Shown: positions 9,903-20,043, counted from the first letter of the stretch. The stretch is DNA of 64,000 nucleotides from Shewanella frigidimarina (GCF_003797125.1 NZ_RKKE01000001.1:310001-374000); one strand, 5' to 3'. The notes: a model not told the origin generated them from the sequence alone. Program-made: numbers and translations.

Positions 9903-10568
9903 ATGCTAGATAGATTTATCGCACCAATAATAAAACCACTGTTAGCACCAGTAGTGCAGCTATTAGACAAAAAGAATGTCCATCCTGATCAGCTCACTTT
10001 AGTGGGTTTCGGTTTAGGTATGTTGGCAGTACCGTTACTGGCATTACAACTTTGGTATGGCGCGTTATTTTTTATTGCACTGAATCGGATTATCGACGGA
10101 CTCGATGGCGCCCTTGCTCGCCATCAGAAACACACCAGTGCTGCGGGTGGCTATTTAGATATTTGTGTCGACTTTCTGTTTTATGCGGCCATTCCGCTCG
10201 GGTTCGCCTTAGCCAACCCTACTGAAAATGCCTTAGCCGCGGCAGTGTTGTTAACCGTGTTTATCGGCACTGGCTCAAGCTTTTTGGCCTTTGCCATACC
10301 GGCGGAAAAGCTACATTTGCCTCGACCACAATTTGCCAATAAGAGCTTTTATTTTTTAAACGGCCTAACCGAAGGCACAGAAACCATCGCCTTCTTTGTC
10401 GCATTTTGTTTGTGGCCGGCTTATTTTCCTGAGCTTGCCTATAGCTTTGCTTTTTTAGGCGCGATTACTATCTTCACCCGTATACATGGTGGCTATCACA
10501 CTCTGAAAAATCATACGTTGAAAAAAAACACTTCAGTTAATCAATCTCAACGAGGTAAATCAACATGA
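9903..10568 (+). CDS. ynjF: CDP-alcohol phosphatidyltransferase family protein (YnjF-like)
   Basis: The 221-residue membrane protein carries the complete family signature D-x2-D-G-x2-A-R-x8-G-x3-D-x3-D, read here as DGLDGALAR, eight residues, then GGYLDICVD. These Asp residues bind metal and the CDP-lipid. Several membrane helices surround it. The gene sits downstream of ynjBCD as ynjF does in enterobacteria, although the sulfurtransferase gene ynjE is absent here. The alcohol acceptor is unknown. Its stop codon overlaps the ATG of the next gene (ATGA), implying translational coupling with a lipid-hydroxylase-type enzyme. Confidence 0.85.
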   Translation: MLDRFIAPIIKPLLAPVVQLLDKKNVHPDQLTLVGFGLGMLAVPLLALQLWYGALFFIALNRIIDGLDGALARHQKHTSAAGGYLDICVDFLFYAAIPLGFALANPTENALAAAVLLTVFIGTGSSFLAFAIPAEKLHLPRPQFANKSFYFLNGLTEGTETIAFFVAFCLWPAYFPELAYSFAFLGAITIFTRIHGGYHTLKNHTLKKNTSVNQSQRGKST

Positions 10569-11377
10569 TGGACGATATTTCATCCATTCGACTCGGGGCA
10601 TTTTTAACGATATTGATAATCATGCTTTTACTGGAGTTTTGGTTGCCTGCTAGGCATTTGCCCAATAGAGCCAACGCACCGAAACCAGCTACGCGCTGGT
10701 TTGGCAATATCGGTATATTGGTTATTTCAGCAATAGCAGCCCGAATGGTATTACCAATAGGATTAGCAGGTATTGCACTGTACTGTCAGCAACAACAATG
10801 GGGACTGTTCAATTATATTGCATTACCTGATTGGGTTAGCATCACCATAAGCTTATTGTTATTAGACCTGCTTATTTATTGGCAACACAGGCTGTTTCAT
10901 CGTGTCCCATTATTGTGGCGATTACATAAAGTTCATCATGCTGACGTTCATGTCGACAGTACGACTGCGTTGCGATTTCACCCACTAGAAATTATCGCCA
11001 GCATTGGGGTTAAAGCATTAGCGATCATCCTACTAGGGGTACCATCCAGTGCAGTGATCTTATTTGAGATTTTATTAAATGGTTTAGCCATATTTAACCA
11101 TGCCAATATCCGGTTATCACCAAAGCTAGAACGCATCGTCAGAACCGTATTAGTGACTCAAATATTGCACCGAATTCATCACAGCCAAATAATGCGCGAG
11201 AGCAACAGCAACTTTGGTTTTAGTATTGTGTGGTGGGATCGGTTATTTGGTACCTATTCTGCTAAGGCGAGTAAAGCAGACGAGGACCTCGATATAGGGT
11301 TAATCGAATACCCAAACGCGAAACAAAACGCTTGGCTAACAGGGTTATTATGGATGCCGTTTACCCATAAAAAATAA
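10565..11377 (+). CDS. Fatty acid hydroxylase / sterol desaturase family membrane protein
   Basis: The 270-residue protein contains the histidine clusters of the di-iron membrane hydroxylase family: HRLFH (HxxxH), HKVHH (HxxHH) and, further on, HRIHHSQ, within a protein of about four to five hydrophobic segments. Such enzymes hydroxylate or desaturate lipids at the inner membrane using oxygen. The ATGA overlap with the CDP-alcohol phosphatidyltransferase gene suggests that the two act on the same lipid (inference). The substrate is unknown; a sterol is unlikely in this organism. Confidence 0.85.
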   Translation: MMDDISSIRLGAFLTILIIMLLLEFWLPARHLPNRANAPKPATRWFGNIGILVISAIAARMVLPIGLAGIALYCQQQQWGLFNYIALPDWVSITISLLLLDLLIYWQHRLFHRVPLLWRLHKVHHADVHVDSTTALRFHPLEIIASIGVKALAIILLGVPSSAVILFEILLNGLAIFNHANIRLSPKLERIVRTVLVTQILHRIHHSQIMRESNSNFGFSIVWWDRLFGTYSAKASKADEDLDIGLIEYPNAKQNAWLTGLLWMPFTHKK

Positions 11378-11596
11378 CGGTTTGATTTGGTTTTAATTAA
11401 CACTGGTTTTACACCATACGTGCAATTAAGCCCAACTCACTGTATTTACTCCACAAATAGAACGCTGTACCGTAAGGTGTGAATTTACAGAAGTATTTAT
11501 TATACATTTTTGTGATATGTGACTGCCGAAGCACTTGATTAATCGATGATACTTTACCACTATATTGTTAATATATTGCTAAAGGATAGAGATACT

Positions 11597-12682
11597 ATGA
11601 TCGGTTTCACCCAAAGTTTGAAAACTAAAATAGCCGATTTAGAACACCAATTAGTCACTCATAAACAGCAACATTCAAATGACTTAAATCAATTACAACT
11701 GACAATTTCGCAGTTAAGTCAGCAATTAAATTACTCTAATAGCCAATCGGAATATGATTCCGCACGCGCCAATTTACAATTACTGGGCGCAACGATGCTC
11801 AACGATATTCGCGACACCACCTTGGCAAACTCAATTAAGTTAGATGAAGAAAAACAAATGCTATCTGAATTAGATAAGTTATTTAATCAGACACATGTAG
11901 CGATTGGTAACTTAAAAAAACGAGCTGGGCATCTAAATGAGCATGCTGAAAAAAGCATGGCTACTGCCGCAGACTTAAATCTTTCGGCCAATGGAATAAG
12001 TAGTTTAGTTTCATCTATACAGCAAATTTCTGAACAAACCAATCTACTTGCTCTTAATGCAGCCATTGAAGCAGCAAGAGCAGGCGATGCAGGTCGTGGC
12101 TTTGCGGTGGTGGCAAGCGAAGTGCGCCAACTGGCCAGTAATGCTCATGATGCCAGCGCTAATATTGAAAAATTAGTCACCACGGTCATTGAACAAACAG
12201 AACAAATTAAGAGTGTAGTCATTACCAACCAAACTTGCTCTAGGGATATTGCAGTATCGTCAGAACAAATTGATCAAGTGGTGACTGATGTATTACAAAG
12301 CTCAGGCGTGATGAAACGAGTTATTGGTGAAGCCTCTATGACCGCTTTCTTAACAACAGTAAAACTAGATCACAGCGTATGGAAAAGTAATGTATACAGC
12401 GTGTTGGCAAATAAAGATCTAAATGCCTGTGTTAATAGCCACACTGAATGCAGACTTGGTAAATGGTATTACCAAGGCGAAGGTCAAAACTTTGCCAGTT
12501 TATCCAGTTTTAAAACTATTGAACAACCACATACAACCGTACACAGTGCAGGCAAAGCAGCTGTTATAGCCATGCAATCGGGTGATGAATCGACTATTTT
12601 GACTCATCTTGAAACCATGGAACAGGCAAGTATCGATGTAGTTCGAGCAATCGATCACTTGCTCATGCAAAGCCAGCAGTAA
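11597..12682 (+). CDS. Soluble methyl-accepting chemotaxis protein with CZB zinc-binding domain
   Basis: The frame is open from 11546, but an ATG at 11597 preceded by AGGATAGAGA is the better start and gives 361 residues. There is no membrane helix. Residues 5-60 are predicted coiled coil ([13 protein letters not shown]). The signalling hairpin tip is complete, with [20 protein letters not shown] and [15 protein letters not shown]. The C-terminus is a chemoreceptor zinc-binding (CZB) domain: the first His in LDHSVWKSN, then [15 protein letters not shown] (the CxxGxW core) and PHTTVHSAG with the remaining His ligands. CZB domains sense zinc or oxidants such as hypochlorous acid. A cyclic-di-GMP gene lies downstream. 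Confidence 0.88.
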   Translation: MIGFTQSLKTKIADLEHQLVTHKQQHSNDLNQLQLTISQLSQQLNYSNSQSEYDSARANLQLLGATMLNDIRDTTLANSIKLDEEKQMLSELDKLFNQTHVAIGNLKKRAGHLNEHAEKSMATAADLNLSANGISSLVSSIQQISEQTNLLALNAAIEAARAGDAGRGFAVVASEVRQLASNAHDASANIEKLVTTVIEQTEQIKSVVITNQTCSRDIAVSSEQIDQVVTDVLQSSGVMKRVIGEASMTAFLTTVKLDHSVWKSNVYSVLANKDLNACVNSHTECRLGKWYYQGEGQNFASLSSFKTIEQPHTTVHSAGKAAVIAMQSGDESTILTHLETMEQASIDVVRAIDHLLMQSQQ

Positions 12683-12869
12683 AATAACTTAAACCATTAC
12701 AGTCCTTAAATATAAACCATTAAAAATCATTACTTAATCAACGGTTATGTGACGATTAGTTGTATTTACAATAATTTGCACTTTTTCAAGGTTAATAAAC
12801 ATCCAATATATTGATTTAAAAAAAGTATTACGGTCTAATAACATCATGGTAATTAGCACATAGTATTGT

Positions 12870-15134
12870 ATGAGTTTTCTGAATGATTTTTTCCTGCTAA
12901 ACGATGATAACAATGCAAATGAGTTAATAGACAACTGGCGAATAAGTGCACTAAGGATAATTTTATCCTCGGGTTTATTACTGTGCCTTGCGATCGCGTT
13001 TGACACCTTTAGCTCAGCCTTTCAGCTCAATTATTTATGGGTTATCGCGAATACCTTAGGTTTCACTTCGATACTATTTTTACTGCTACTAGCCAGTAAG
13101 CGATTTTATCATGCTTGTGCACATCTACTCCTTGTAGCCATAGTGTTGGCAAGTTTTGTAATGAACTTAACTCTAACTGACTTAACCTTAGCGAAAATTG
13201 GCAGTATGCTGATATTTGTTTGTCCAGCGATTGCACTTATATTGTTAGGTCGTAGAGTGGCAATCTGTTATGCCTTATTAAACATCGCGCCATTTTATAT
13301 CATTTTGCATGATATCGACCTGTCTCAATACACCAATATAGATAAGCAACTCCCTGATGCAAGTTGGTATATTACTGGAGTGGTTTTTCTATTTTTTAAT
13401 ATCTGTGTGCCTTTAGCAGTAGCAAGAACCATTGTCGCGGCTAAACGTCTCAATGAAGCAACATTAAATTCAAACGCTTATCTAAAAAGTAAAAATGAGC
13501 TTTACCACACTTTTTTTGCAGAATCGACTACCCCGAAGATCATTGTCGATGATATGGGGAAAATCACTGATGCTAACCAACAAGCTATTGATTTACTCAA
13601 ATTACCTAAAACATTAAATAGCGAAACGTTATTGCTTTCGTCTGTCATGCCAAACTTAAAAACTTGTGACGCAGCTAAGCAAGAACAAATATTGCACTTC
13701 AATAATACCTATCAGCGAGTTGTCCATCAGCAACTAACCGATGCTAACTTTTGTGTTTATGAATTTCATGATTGCAGCGCAGAACAGAGCATTAAAGCTA
13801 ATTTGGCCGCCATGGAACAAGAGAACAGACGTCTACGTTATCGCGATGCACAAACACAGTTGCCGAACCGAGATTGGTTTGAACTGCAATGTGACCGCCT
13901 AATAGCAAAATATCGAAAAGGCTTTTATGTGGTTGTGGCTCAAAGCGCCAATAACGACTATTTAAATATAAAATTTGGTAACCATAATTCCCAAACCATC
14001 ACTAAAACAGCCTTTAAACGGCTGCGTAACGATATTGAAGGACCTTTATTATGTGCTCATATTGGACCAGGGAAAATTGCCTTTATTCTTGGTAGCCTTA
14101 ACGAAACGGATCTTTATAGTGCCTTGCCTAAAATCAAACATATTTTAGATGAAGATTACAATTTACTAGGAGTTAAGTCTTCGCAATCATTTCTATTTGG
14201 TATTGCCCATTGCCCAGAACACGGAGATGCAAGCGGTAAAGTTGTCGCTCATGCTATCGAGGCGCTTAAATTAGCCAATACCCACGATGTATTTAGCTTA
14301 TATGACCAAACCAATTCACAAAGCTTTTTAGAGAAATATGAAATATCGATGTTGCTCGATGAAGCACTACAACAAGGTGAGCTTACCGTTCATTATCAAC
14401 CTAAAGTCACTGCATCAGGACAATGTATCGGCCTTGAAGCGTTGGCTCGATGGCACAGTCCCATTTTAGGTACTGTATCACCAGCGGTATTTATCCCTAT
14501 TGCAGAAGAGTACCGAATGATCAGCCGTTTAACTGATTTGGTAGTACAAAAAGTTTGCTCGCAAATCAACCAATGGACCCAGCAAGGGCTTAACTGTGTA
14601 CCGGTAGCGATTAATATCTCATTAATTGACTTCAGCCAAACTGACTTTATGTCTAAGTTAGTCAAGCATTTGGCAGACTTTACTGTCAGCCCGAAACAAA
14701 TTGAGCTGGAGTTAACCGAAACCTCATTAGAAGCCAATCAAGCTCACTCGTTAATATTAATGAAAACCTTACAATCATGGGGATTCACTATCTCGGTGGA
14801 TGATTTTGGCGTGGGTTATTCCAACATCGCGCGCTTAGCTGACTACCCTATCAATAAACTTAAGTTAGACCGTTCACTAATAAGCCAAGTTACCACTTCA
14901 GCTCGTCAGCAAAGCCTTGTCCGAGCCATTCATAACATGTGTGAAGAACTCAGTATAAAATGTGTTTCAGAAGGCGTAGAAACAGCTGAGCAGGTAAAGA
15001 TTATGGCTGATATGGGCTGTAAGGAATTTCAAGGGTTTTATTTTTCAAAACCCATTACGCCAAAGCAATTTTTTGCTCACGTCAGTCAAAAGGGACTGGT
15101 ATTTGAGCATCAAGACACTTTAATAAAAGCTTAG
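12870..15134 (+). CDS. Membrane GGDEF(degenerate)-EAL protein, probable cyclic-di-GMP phosphodiesterase
   Basis: The 754-residue protein has about six N-terminal membrane helices (about 30-200), a PAS-like linker (FFAESTTPKIIVDDMGKITDANQQA, quoted in part), a GGDEF domain and an EAL domain. The GGDEF domain is degenerate: it begins normally (RDAQTQLPNRDWFELQ) but the signature site reads GPGKIAF. The EAL domain keeps the catalytic set: GLEALARW, AINIS, ELTETSLE, VDDFGVGYSN, LKLDRSLI, SEGVETAEQ and KEFQGFYFSKPI. It therefore most likely hydrolyses cyclic-di-GMP. No strong ribosome binding site is seen at the ATG. It lies 187 bp downstream of the CZB chemoreceptor. Confidence 0.87.
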   Translation: MSFLNDFFLLNDDNNANELIDNWRISALRIILSSGLLLCLAIAFDTFSSAFQLNYLWVIANTLGFTSILFLLLLASKRFYHACAHLLLVAIVLASFVMNLTLTDLTLAKIGSMLIFVCPAIALILLGRRVAICYALLNIAPFYIILHDIDLSQYTNIDKQLPDASWYITGVVFLFFNICVPLAVARTIVAAKRLNEATLNSNAYLKSKNELYHTFFAESTTPKIIVDDMGKITDANQQAIDLLKLPKTLNSETLLLSSVMPNLKTCDAAKQEQILHFNNTYQRVVHQQLTDANFCVYEFHDCSAEQSIKANLAAMEQENRRLRYRDAQTQLPNRDWFELQCDRLIAKYRKGFYVVVAQSANNDYLNIKFGNHNSQTITKTAFKRLRNDIEGPLLCAHIGPGKIAFILGSLNETDLYSALPKIKHILDEDYNLLGVKSSQSFLFGIAHCPEHGDASGKVVAHAIEALKLANTHDVFSLYDQTNSQSFLEKYEISMLLDEALQQGELTVHYQPKVTASGQCIGLEALARWHSPILGTVSPAVFIPIAEEYRMISRLTDLVVQKVCSQINQWTQQGLNCVPVAINISLIDFSQTDFMSKLVKHLADFTVSPKQIELELTETSLEANQAHSLILMKTLQSWGFTISVDDFGVGYSNIARLADYPINKLKLDRSLISQVTTSARQQSLVRAIHNMCEELSIKCVSEGVETAEQVKIMADMGCKEFQGFYFSKPITPKQFFAHVSQKGLVFEHQDTLIKA

Positions 15135-15278
15135 CAATAAGTACAAAAATAATGAGGAAACTAATCATATGAAACGTGACATACATAATAATAAAATGAG
15201 TCGGCTTTTTTACTAACTTAAAGCGACCATGGTATATTAGCGCCCATTCGTATTTGCTCATTCTGTTAAGGTTCACTC

Positions 15279-15971
15279 ATGAAAATCGGTATTATTGGCG
15301 CAATGGAGCCAGAAGTTGTTCATTTAGTTCAAGCTATTGTACAACCAGTACATACAACAATTGCTGGCATCGAATTTATTAGCGGCAGCATTGCCGGTAA
15401 AGACGTGGTAGTAACCCGTTCAGGTATCGGTAAAGTGGCAGCCAGTATTGCGACCACATTGTTAATCGAAAAGTTTGCCGCTACCCATGTAATTAACACC
15501 GGTTCTGCTGGCGGTTTTGTTGATTCATTGGCGATTGGCGATATTGTTATTTCATCAGAAGTGCGTCATCACGATGTAGACGTGACAGCGTTTGGTTATG
15601 AAATTGGCCAAATGGCTCAGCAACCTGCTGCATTTATGCCTGATAGCACCTTAGTTAATGCGGCCAAAAGCGCTGTCGCTGAATTAGGTGAAGTTAAGGC
15701 AATTGAAGGGTTAATTTGTACTGGCGACAGCTTTATTTGCGATCCTGTTCGCACAAAAGTCATGCGTGAAAACTTTCCAACAATGGCAGCTTGTGAGATG
15801 GAAGGCGCAGCGATTGCACAAGTATGTCACCAGTTTAACGTGCCATTTGTAGTTATTCGCTCGCTATCAGACAATGCAAATAATGACTCACCAGTTGATT
15901 TTGACTCGTACATAATCAAAGCAGGTATGCATTCAGCAATGATGGTTATTGCTCTATTACAACAGCTGTAA
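15279..15971 (+). CDS. mtn: 5'-methylthioadenosine/S-adenosylhomocysteine nucleosidase
   Basis: This 230-residue protein is a standard MTA/SAH nucleosidase, which releases adenine from methylthioadenosine, S-adenosylhomocysteine and 5'-deoxyadenosine. It starts [13 protein letters not shown], with the catalytic Glu12. It continues with the phosphorylase-type [12 protein letters not shown] and NTGSAGG motifs, MEGAAIAQ (purine/ribose-binding Glu) and RSLSDNAN with the catalytic Asp. Length is normal. The ATG has AAGG eight bases upstream. It feeds methionine salvage and autoinducer-2 chemistry; the 5'-deoxyadenosine branch fits with the cobamide-related gene downstream only loosely. Confidence 0.96.
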   Translation: MKIGIIGAMEPEVVHLVQAIVQPVHTTIAGIEFISGSIAGKDVVVTRSGIGKVAASIATTLLIEKFAATHVINTGSAGGFVDSLAIGDIVISSEVRHHDVDVTAFGYEIGQMAQQPAAFMPDSTLVNAAKSAVAELGEVKAIEGLICTGDSFICDPVRTKVMRENFPTMAACEMEGAAIAQVCHQFNVPFVVIRSLSDNANNDSPVDFDSYIIKAGMHSAMMVIALLQQL

Positions 15972-15981
15972 TCGGTCTACA

Positions 15982-16013
15982 CTTAGCTCGGACTCGCTAT
16001 GGGCCGAGCTAAG
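15982..16013 (+). terminator. Hairpin between mtn and the CbiB-like gene
   Basis: A perfect 10-bp stem CTTAGCTCGG / CCGAGCTAAG with a 12-nt loop lies 10 bp after the mtn stop. It has no U-tract, so it may be a processing or pausing hairpin rather than a full terminator. Confidence 0.4.
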
Positions 16014-16054
16014 CTCGCTTCATAAACAATACAACAGCACATTATTGAGTATCT

Positions 16055-17062
16055 ATGGTCAATCAATTATTCAATCCTCAATTACTGAGCCAAGACGGCG
16101 GATTGCTTCAGAGCTGTTGTATTTTATTTTGTGCATTAATATTAGCTCGCTTCGCGCCAATTCCCCGAGATTTACAGCCCCTATTATGGTTCAATCGTTT
16201 AGCGGTATTAATTTCCAGTAAAGTTAACCACCCAGAGCGAGCGGTGAGCCAGCAACTTATCGCTGGGATTTTAGCCACACTTATTTTGATAGTACCTAGC
16301 GGGATTATCGTCAGTTTCTTACTCAGCCTTGCCGCCTACCCATGGTTTTTCGAACTCATTATCTTGTATTTTTGTTTATGTGATTCAGCTTTTAAACCAG
16401 TAGCAGAAAAGGTCGTTACAGCAATAAAAAAGGGTAATAAGCAGGACGCAAAACAACTACTCACCCCATGGGTAAGCCAAAATACTCAAGTGTTGTCTGA
16501 AGTCGGTTTAAGTAAAACCACCATTGAGAAGTTATTCACAACTCCCATTTACGGCACCTTAGCAACCATATTGTTTTTTAGTTTAGGCGGCGCCACCATG
16601 GCATTAGTGGTGCGGATGTTAAGGCAATTAGAACATTGCTGGCCACCGTATCATCCAAACTTTCATATTTTTTCAAGTTTTGTTGGCCAATTCAATCGGG
16701 TGATTTTTTTCATTCCAACCTTGTTATGGCATTGCTCGTTAGCTATTCAGTTTGGACAACTGGGTATGAGGTCTATTTTTTCGCAGCCAATATCAGCTCA
16801 AGCCAATAAAAATCAGTTAAATAATCATTACAGCAGTTATGCATTAGCGGCTAAGTTATTGAAAATAGAGCTTGGTGGCCCCCAGCAATTTATCGAAAAT
16901 GGTAAGACAATTCGGGTCGATTTACCGAAAGTAAAAGCGGGTCCCTTGCCAGATCATCATTACATAAGCCAAGCAATCACAGTGACACAAACCGCTAACC
17001 TATTCTGGATAAGCTTAACGTTATTATTGCCATTAATATGGACAGGATTAAGATTACTTTAA
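16055..17062 (+). CDS. CobD/CbiB family membrane protein (divergent)
   Basis: The 335-residue membrane protein fits the CbiB/CobD family, which attaches the aminopropanol linker to adenosylcobyric acid. The pattern includes KPVAEKVVTAIKKGNKQDAK, LTPWVSQNTQVLSEVGLSKT, a PIYGTLATILFFSLGGATMA stretch and FNRVIFFIPTLLW. Several positions usually conserved in true CbiB (an Ala-Arg pair before the first loop, the Asp after the Gly-Gly stretch) differ, and no other cobalamin gene is nearby. It may therefore be a diverged homologue with another role. Annotated by family only. Confidence 0.65.
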   Translation: MVNQLFNPQLLSQDGGLLQSCCILFCALILARFAPIPRDLQPLLWFNRLAVLISSKVNHPERAVSQQLIAGILATLILIVPSGIIVSFLLSLAAYPWFFELIILYFCLCDSAFKPVAEKVVTAIKKGNKQDAKQLLTPWVSQNTQVLSEVGLSKTTIEKLFTTPIYGTLATILFFSLGGATMALVVRMLRQLEHCWPPYHPNFHIFSSFVGQFNRVIFFIPTLLWHCSLAIQFGQLGMRSIFSQPISAQANKNQLNNHYSSYALAAKLLKIELGGPQQFIENGKTIRVDLPKVKAGPLPDHHYISQAITVTQTANLFWISLTLLLPLIWTGLRLL

Positions 17063-17260
17063 ACGTATAAATATTGTTTTAAACAGGCTATTATTTAGCA
17101 ATTATGAATCAATATTTGTCTATTTTGTCTGTGCGACTTATTCGCTTGTTAATATAAGAATATTACATCACAAGGTAATTGCATTTTTACAACATATTAA
17201 CCTTTTAAATAACAAAAAATTGATTATTGTCTGCTTAAAAACCTGTTTAGGAATATAGCT

Positions 17261-17650
17261 TTGTTCAACAACTTACATGTATCGTTAACGACTCCGGCAT
17301 TATTATTCCCAGCAATTTCTTTATTGCTATTGGCCTACACTAATCGTTTTTTTTCGTTAGCGGCATTAATCCGACAATTAAGTAACGACAAAAAACCGGT
17401 GCAAGGCGAGCAAATTAAAAACTTACGCCAACGCATTATTATCATCCGAAAAATGCAAGAAGCTGGTGTCAGCAGCTTTGCCCTATGTGTGTTTTGCATG
17501 ATTTTGATTTATGTTGGTTTTAACCAAATTGGTTCGGTAGTCTTTGGGTTAAGTTTATTACTGTTATTGTATTCGTTAATTTTATCTGTAATCGAGATCC
17601 GTATTTCAGTCGATGCTCTCACGATTCACCTTGAAGAGTTAAGTAAATGA
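17261..17650 (+). CDS. DUF2721 family membrane protein
   Basis: The 129-residue protein has the DUF2721 hallmark at its N-terminus (LTTPALLFPAISLLLLAYTN followed by RFFSLAALIRQL). Three hydrophobic segments follow, the last ending near a conserved acidic-helix tail. The start is a TTG at 17261, supported by AGGAATATAGCT directly before it and by agreement with the family's N-terminus. Its last codons overlap the ATG of the next gene (ATGA), so both are probably translated together. Function unknown. Confidence 0.8.
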   Translation: MFNNLHVSLTTPALLFPAISLLLLAYTNRFFSLAALIRQLSNDKKPVQGEQIKNLRQRIIIIRKMQEAGVSSFALCVFCMILIYVGFNQIGSVVFGLSLLLLLYSLILSVIEIRISVDALTIHLEELSK

Positions 17651-18273
17651 GTCAGTGGATCTATTTTTTTGATTTATGTGGTACCGCGGTATTTGCCCTT
17701 TCGGGAGCGTTAGCTGCGGGTAAGCATCGTATGGACCCCTTTGGCGTTATCGTGTTGGCTTCTGTTACTGCAATTGGTGGCGGCAGTATTCGCGATGCGT
17801 TAATAGGTGCCACGCCAGTTTTTTGGATCCGCGATCCTAATTATATGCTCGTCATTCTTGCGACCGTAATAACCTGCTTAGTGTTAGTGCGTAAACCGCA
17901 TAAATTACCCCCACGCTCATTATCTATTGCCGATGCACTCGGTTTAGCACTATTTACCGTAATTGGTGCAGAAAAAGCCTTATTGCTTGAATTATCTGGT
18001 ATGGTCGCGGTAGTCATGGGATTAATAACCGGTGTCGGTGGTGGTATTATCCGAGATTTGTTATGTAGGCAAATTCCAATGGTGTTGCGAACGGAAATTT
18101 ACGCAACCGCTTCCATCGTTGGAGGGATCTGTTATACCTTAAGCATATTTGTCGGCATGGATAGCATGACATCGATGTTGATCGCTATGTTCAGCACGCT
18201 AATCATCCGTCTGAGTGCTATCCGCTGGCACTTATCTTTACCGGCTTTTGATTTGAAAACAAAGAGAATTTAA
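17647..18273 (+). CDS. TRIC/YicG-type (UPF0126) membrane channel protein
   Basis: The 208-residue protein is a repeat of two three-helix units, each with the glycine-rich motif of the family. The first is ALSGALAAGKHRMDPFG and IGGGSIRDALIG; the second is TGVGGGIIRDLLCRQIP. These are the pore motifs of the bacterial TRIC-like cation channel family, formerly UPF0126 (YicG, YadS). The ion carried here cannot be told from sequence; glycine transport has been reported for some members. It overlaps the DUF2721 gene by four bases. Confidence 0.88.
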   Translation: MSQWIYFFDLCGTAVFALSGALAAGKHRMDPFGVIVLASVTAIGGGSIRDALIGATPVFWIRDPNYMLVILATVITCLVLVRKPHKLPPRSLSIADALGLALFTVIGAEKALLLELSGMVAVVMGLITGVGGGIIRDLLCRQIPMVLRTEIYATASIVGGICYTLSIFVGMDSMTSMLIAMFSTLIIRLSAIRWHLSLPAFDLKTKRI

Positions 18274-18274
18274 T

Positions 18275-18751
18275 GTGCGAATAATCTTCATATTATGCTG
18301 TTTGCTATTGAGCTTTCCGAGCAAAGCCAATATTGGCGATATGCCACGAGAACAACAACTTGCGATGCAATACATGGAAGCGCTCACGGATCATGACTAT
18401 ACCGTCCTGCGTCGTTTCTACTCTCGCGACACAGTATTTTACGATAAAACAGCCAATACGACTTACACTGGTGGTCGGCATATTATTGCGTTTTTACAAC
18501 GGGCTCACGAAGGCGTATTAGAATACCGTTTAAACGTAGAACACATGTTTAATACCGGCTCTCTCGTGGTGATTATCGGCAGTTACCGATTACGAGGTCC
18601 CGGCGATCAATATGGTAAACCCGGTAAAATTATCGACCTTGCAGTACCAGGCGTCACCACACTAAAGTTTGATAACAATACTGAGCGCTTAATTGAACAA
18701 ATGGACTTAATGGATTATCAGACCATGTCTGACCAACTAGAATCTCAGTAA
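18275..18751 (+). CDS. Exported SnoaL-like / NTF2-fold protein
   Basis: The 158-residue product starts at a GTG (18275) just after the previous stop and has a signal peptide (MRIIFILCCLLLSFPSKA). The mature part has the NTF2-like pattern: a helix (REQQLAMQYMEALTDHDYT) then FYSRDTVFYDKTAN, a GGRHIIAFL helix and beta strands around NTGSLVVIIGSYRLRG. SnoaL-like proteins are small enzymes or binding proteins; no catalytic residue can be assigned. It is the last gene of the mtn-side cluster and ends before a strong bidirectional terminator. Confidence 0.75.
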   Translation: MRIIFILCCLLLSFPSKANIGDMPREQQLAMQYMEALTDHDYTVLRRFYSRDTVFYDKTANTTYTGGRHIIAFLQRAHEGVLEYRLNVEHMFNTGSLVVIIGSYRLRGPGDQYGKPGKIIDLAVPGVTTLKFDNNTERLIEQMDLMDYQTMSDQLESQ

Positions 18752-18796
18752 TGTTGCCCGCATCAATTAATCATCGATTGACCATGTATCAGACAT

Positions 18797-18828
18797 AAAA
18801 AAACGGCTTAGTGATAAGCCGTTTTTTT
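18797..18828. terminator. Bidirectional terminator between the SnoaL-like gene and tyrS
   Basis: A perfect 14-bp stem AAAAAAACGGCTTA / TAAGCCGTTTTTTT with loop GTGA lies between two convergent genes and has T-runs on both strands. Confidence 0.92.
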
Positions 18829-18846
18829 ATTCGTTAACATTCGTGA

Positions 18847-20043
18847 TTACTTTAAAATCACTTTAGCAAATTTGCGTTTACCCACTTGGAATACCGCTTC
18901 AAGACCTGCATTAAAAATTTGGCGACTGTCTTCAATCTTCTCGCCATCCATTTTAACTGCGCCTTGCTTAATCATACGCATACCGTCAGAGGTTGAACCC
19001 ACAAGGCCTGCATCTTTAAGTAAGTTAGCAATGGCTATGCCTTCGCCCGCTTCTAATACCACTTCTTCGATGTCATCAGGAATGGCACCTTTTTGGAAAC
19101 GGTCGATAAAAGCTTGATGTGCCGCTTGTGCTTGCTCTTCATCATGAAAACGAGCAATGATTTCTTTGGCTAACAAAATCTTGATGTCGCGTGGGTTTGT
19201 GCCATTTTCAACGTCTAACTTGAATTGGGCTAATTCAGTTAACGGACGGAATGACAACAGTTCAAGATAACGCCACATTAAGTCATCAGAAATCGACATC
19301 AGTTTGCCAAACATTTCGTTGGCAGGCTCGCTCACACCAATATAATTATGCGCCGATTTAGACATTTTCTTAACGCCATCTAACCCTTCAAGCAATGGCA
19401 TCATGATGACAGTCTGCGGCTTTTGGCCTTCAGATTTTTGCAGTTCACGGCCCATAAGCAGGTTAAACTTTTGATCTGTTCCGCCTAATTCAACATCGGC
19501 TTTCAATGCAACTGAATCGTAACCTTGTAATAAAGGGTACATAAATTCATGGATCGCAATAGATTGACCTGATGCATAACGCTTTTTAAAGTCGTCGCGC
19601 TCCATCATTCGGGCAACGGTTTGCTGTGATGCTAAGCGGATCATGCCAGCAGCGCCTAATGGCTCTAACCAGCTAGAATTAAATTCGATGCGGGTTTTTG
19701 CTGGGTCTAAAATTTTATAGACCTGCTCTTTATAGGTTTCTGCGTTAGCAAGCACTTGTTCACGAGTCAGTGGCGGACGGGTGCTGTTTTTACCACTAGG
19801 ATCACCGACCATACCGGTAAAATCACCAATCAAGAAAATCACTTCGTGACCAAGCTCTTGAAAAGTACGCATTTTATTCAAGATGACCGTGTGACCTAAA
19901 TGAATATCTGGAGCGGTAGGATCTGCACCTAACTTGATGCGTAATGGACGCCCTTCTTTCAGTTTCTCAAGCAAATCCGCTTCAAGTAATATCTCATCGG
20001 TACCGCGCTTAATCTCTGCCAATACTTGATCTAAATTCGCCAT
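18847..20043 (-). CDS. tyrS: Tyrosyl-tRNA synthetase
   Basis: Class I tyrosyl-tRNA synthetase, charging tRNA-Tyr. The HIGH motif appears as HLGH at residues 48-51 in [17 protein letters not shown], and KMSKS as [14 protein letters not shown]-terminal S4 RNA-binding domain ends in [15 protein letters not shown]. The open frame extends to a GTG at 20070, but the ATG at 20043 gives [14 protein letters not shown], the usual family start, and has AGAG just upstream, for 398 residues. This subtype has the insertion [18 protein letters not shown] typical of the TyrZ-like group. It is divergent from the M23 peptidase gene. Confidence 0.96.
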   Translation of the reverse strand: MANLDQVLAEIKRGTDEILLEADLLEKLKEGRPLRIKLGADPTAPDIHLGHTVILNKMRTFQELGHEVIFLIGDFTGMVGDPSGKNSTRPPLTREQVLANAETYKEQVYKILDPAKTRIEFNSSWLEPLGAAGMIRLASQQTVARMMERDDFKKRYASGQSIAIHEFMYPLLQGYDSVALKADVELGGTDQKFNLLMGRELQKSEGQKPQTVIMMPLLEGLDGVKKMSKSAHNYIGVSEPANEMFGKLMSISDDLMWRYLELLSFRPLTELAQFKLDVENGTNPRDIKILLAKEIIARFHDEEQAQAAHQAFIDRFQKGAIPDDIEEVVLEAGEGIAIANLLKDAGLVGSTSDGMRMIKQGAVKMDGEKIEDSRQIFNAGLEAVFQVGKRKFAKVILK

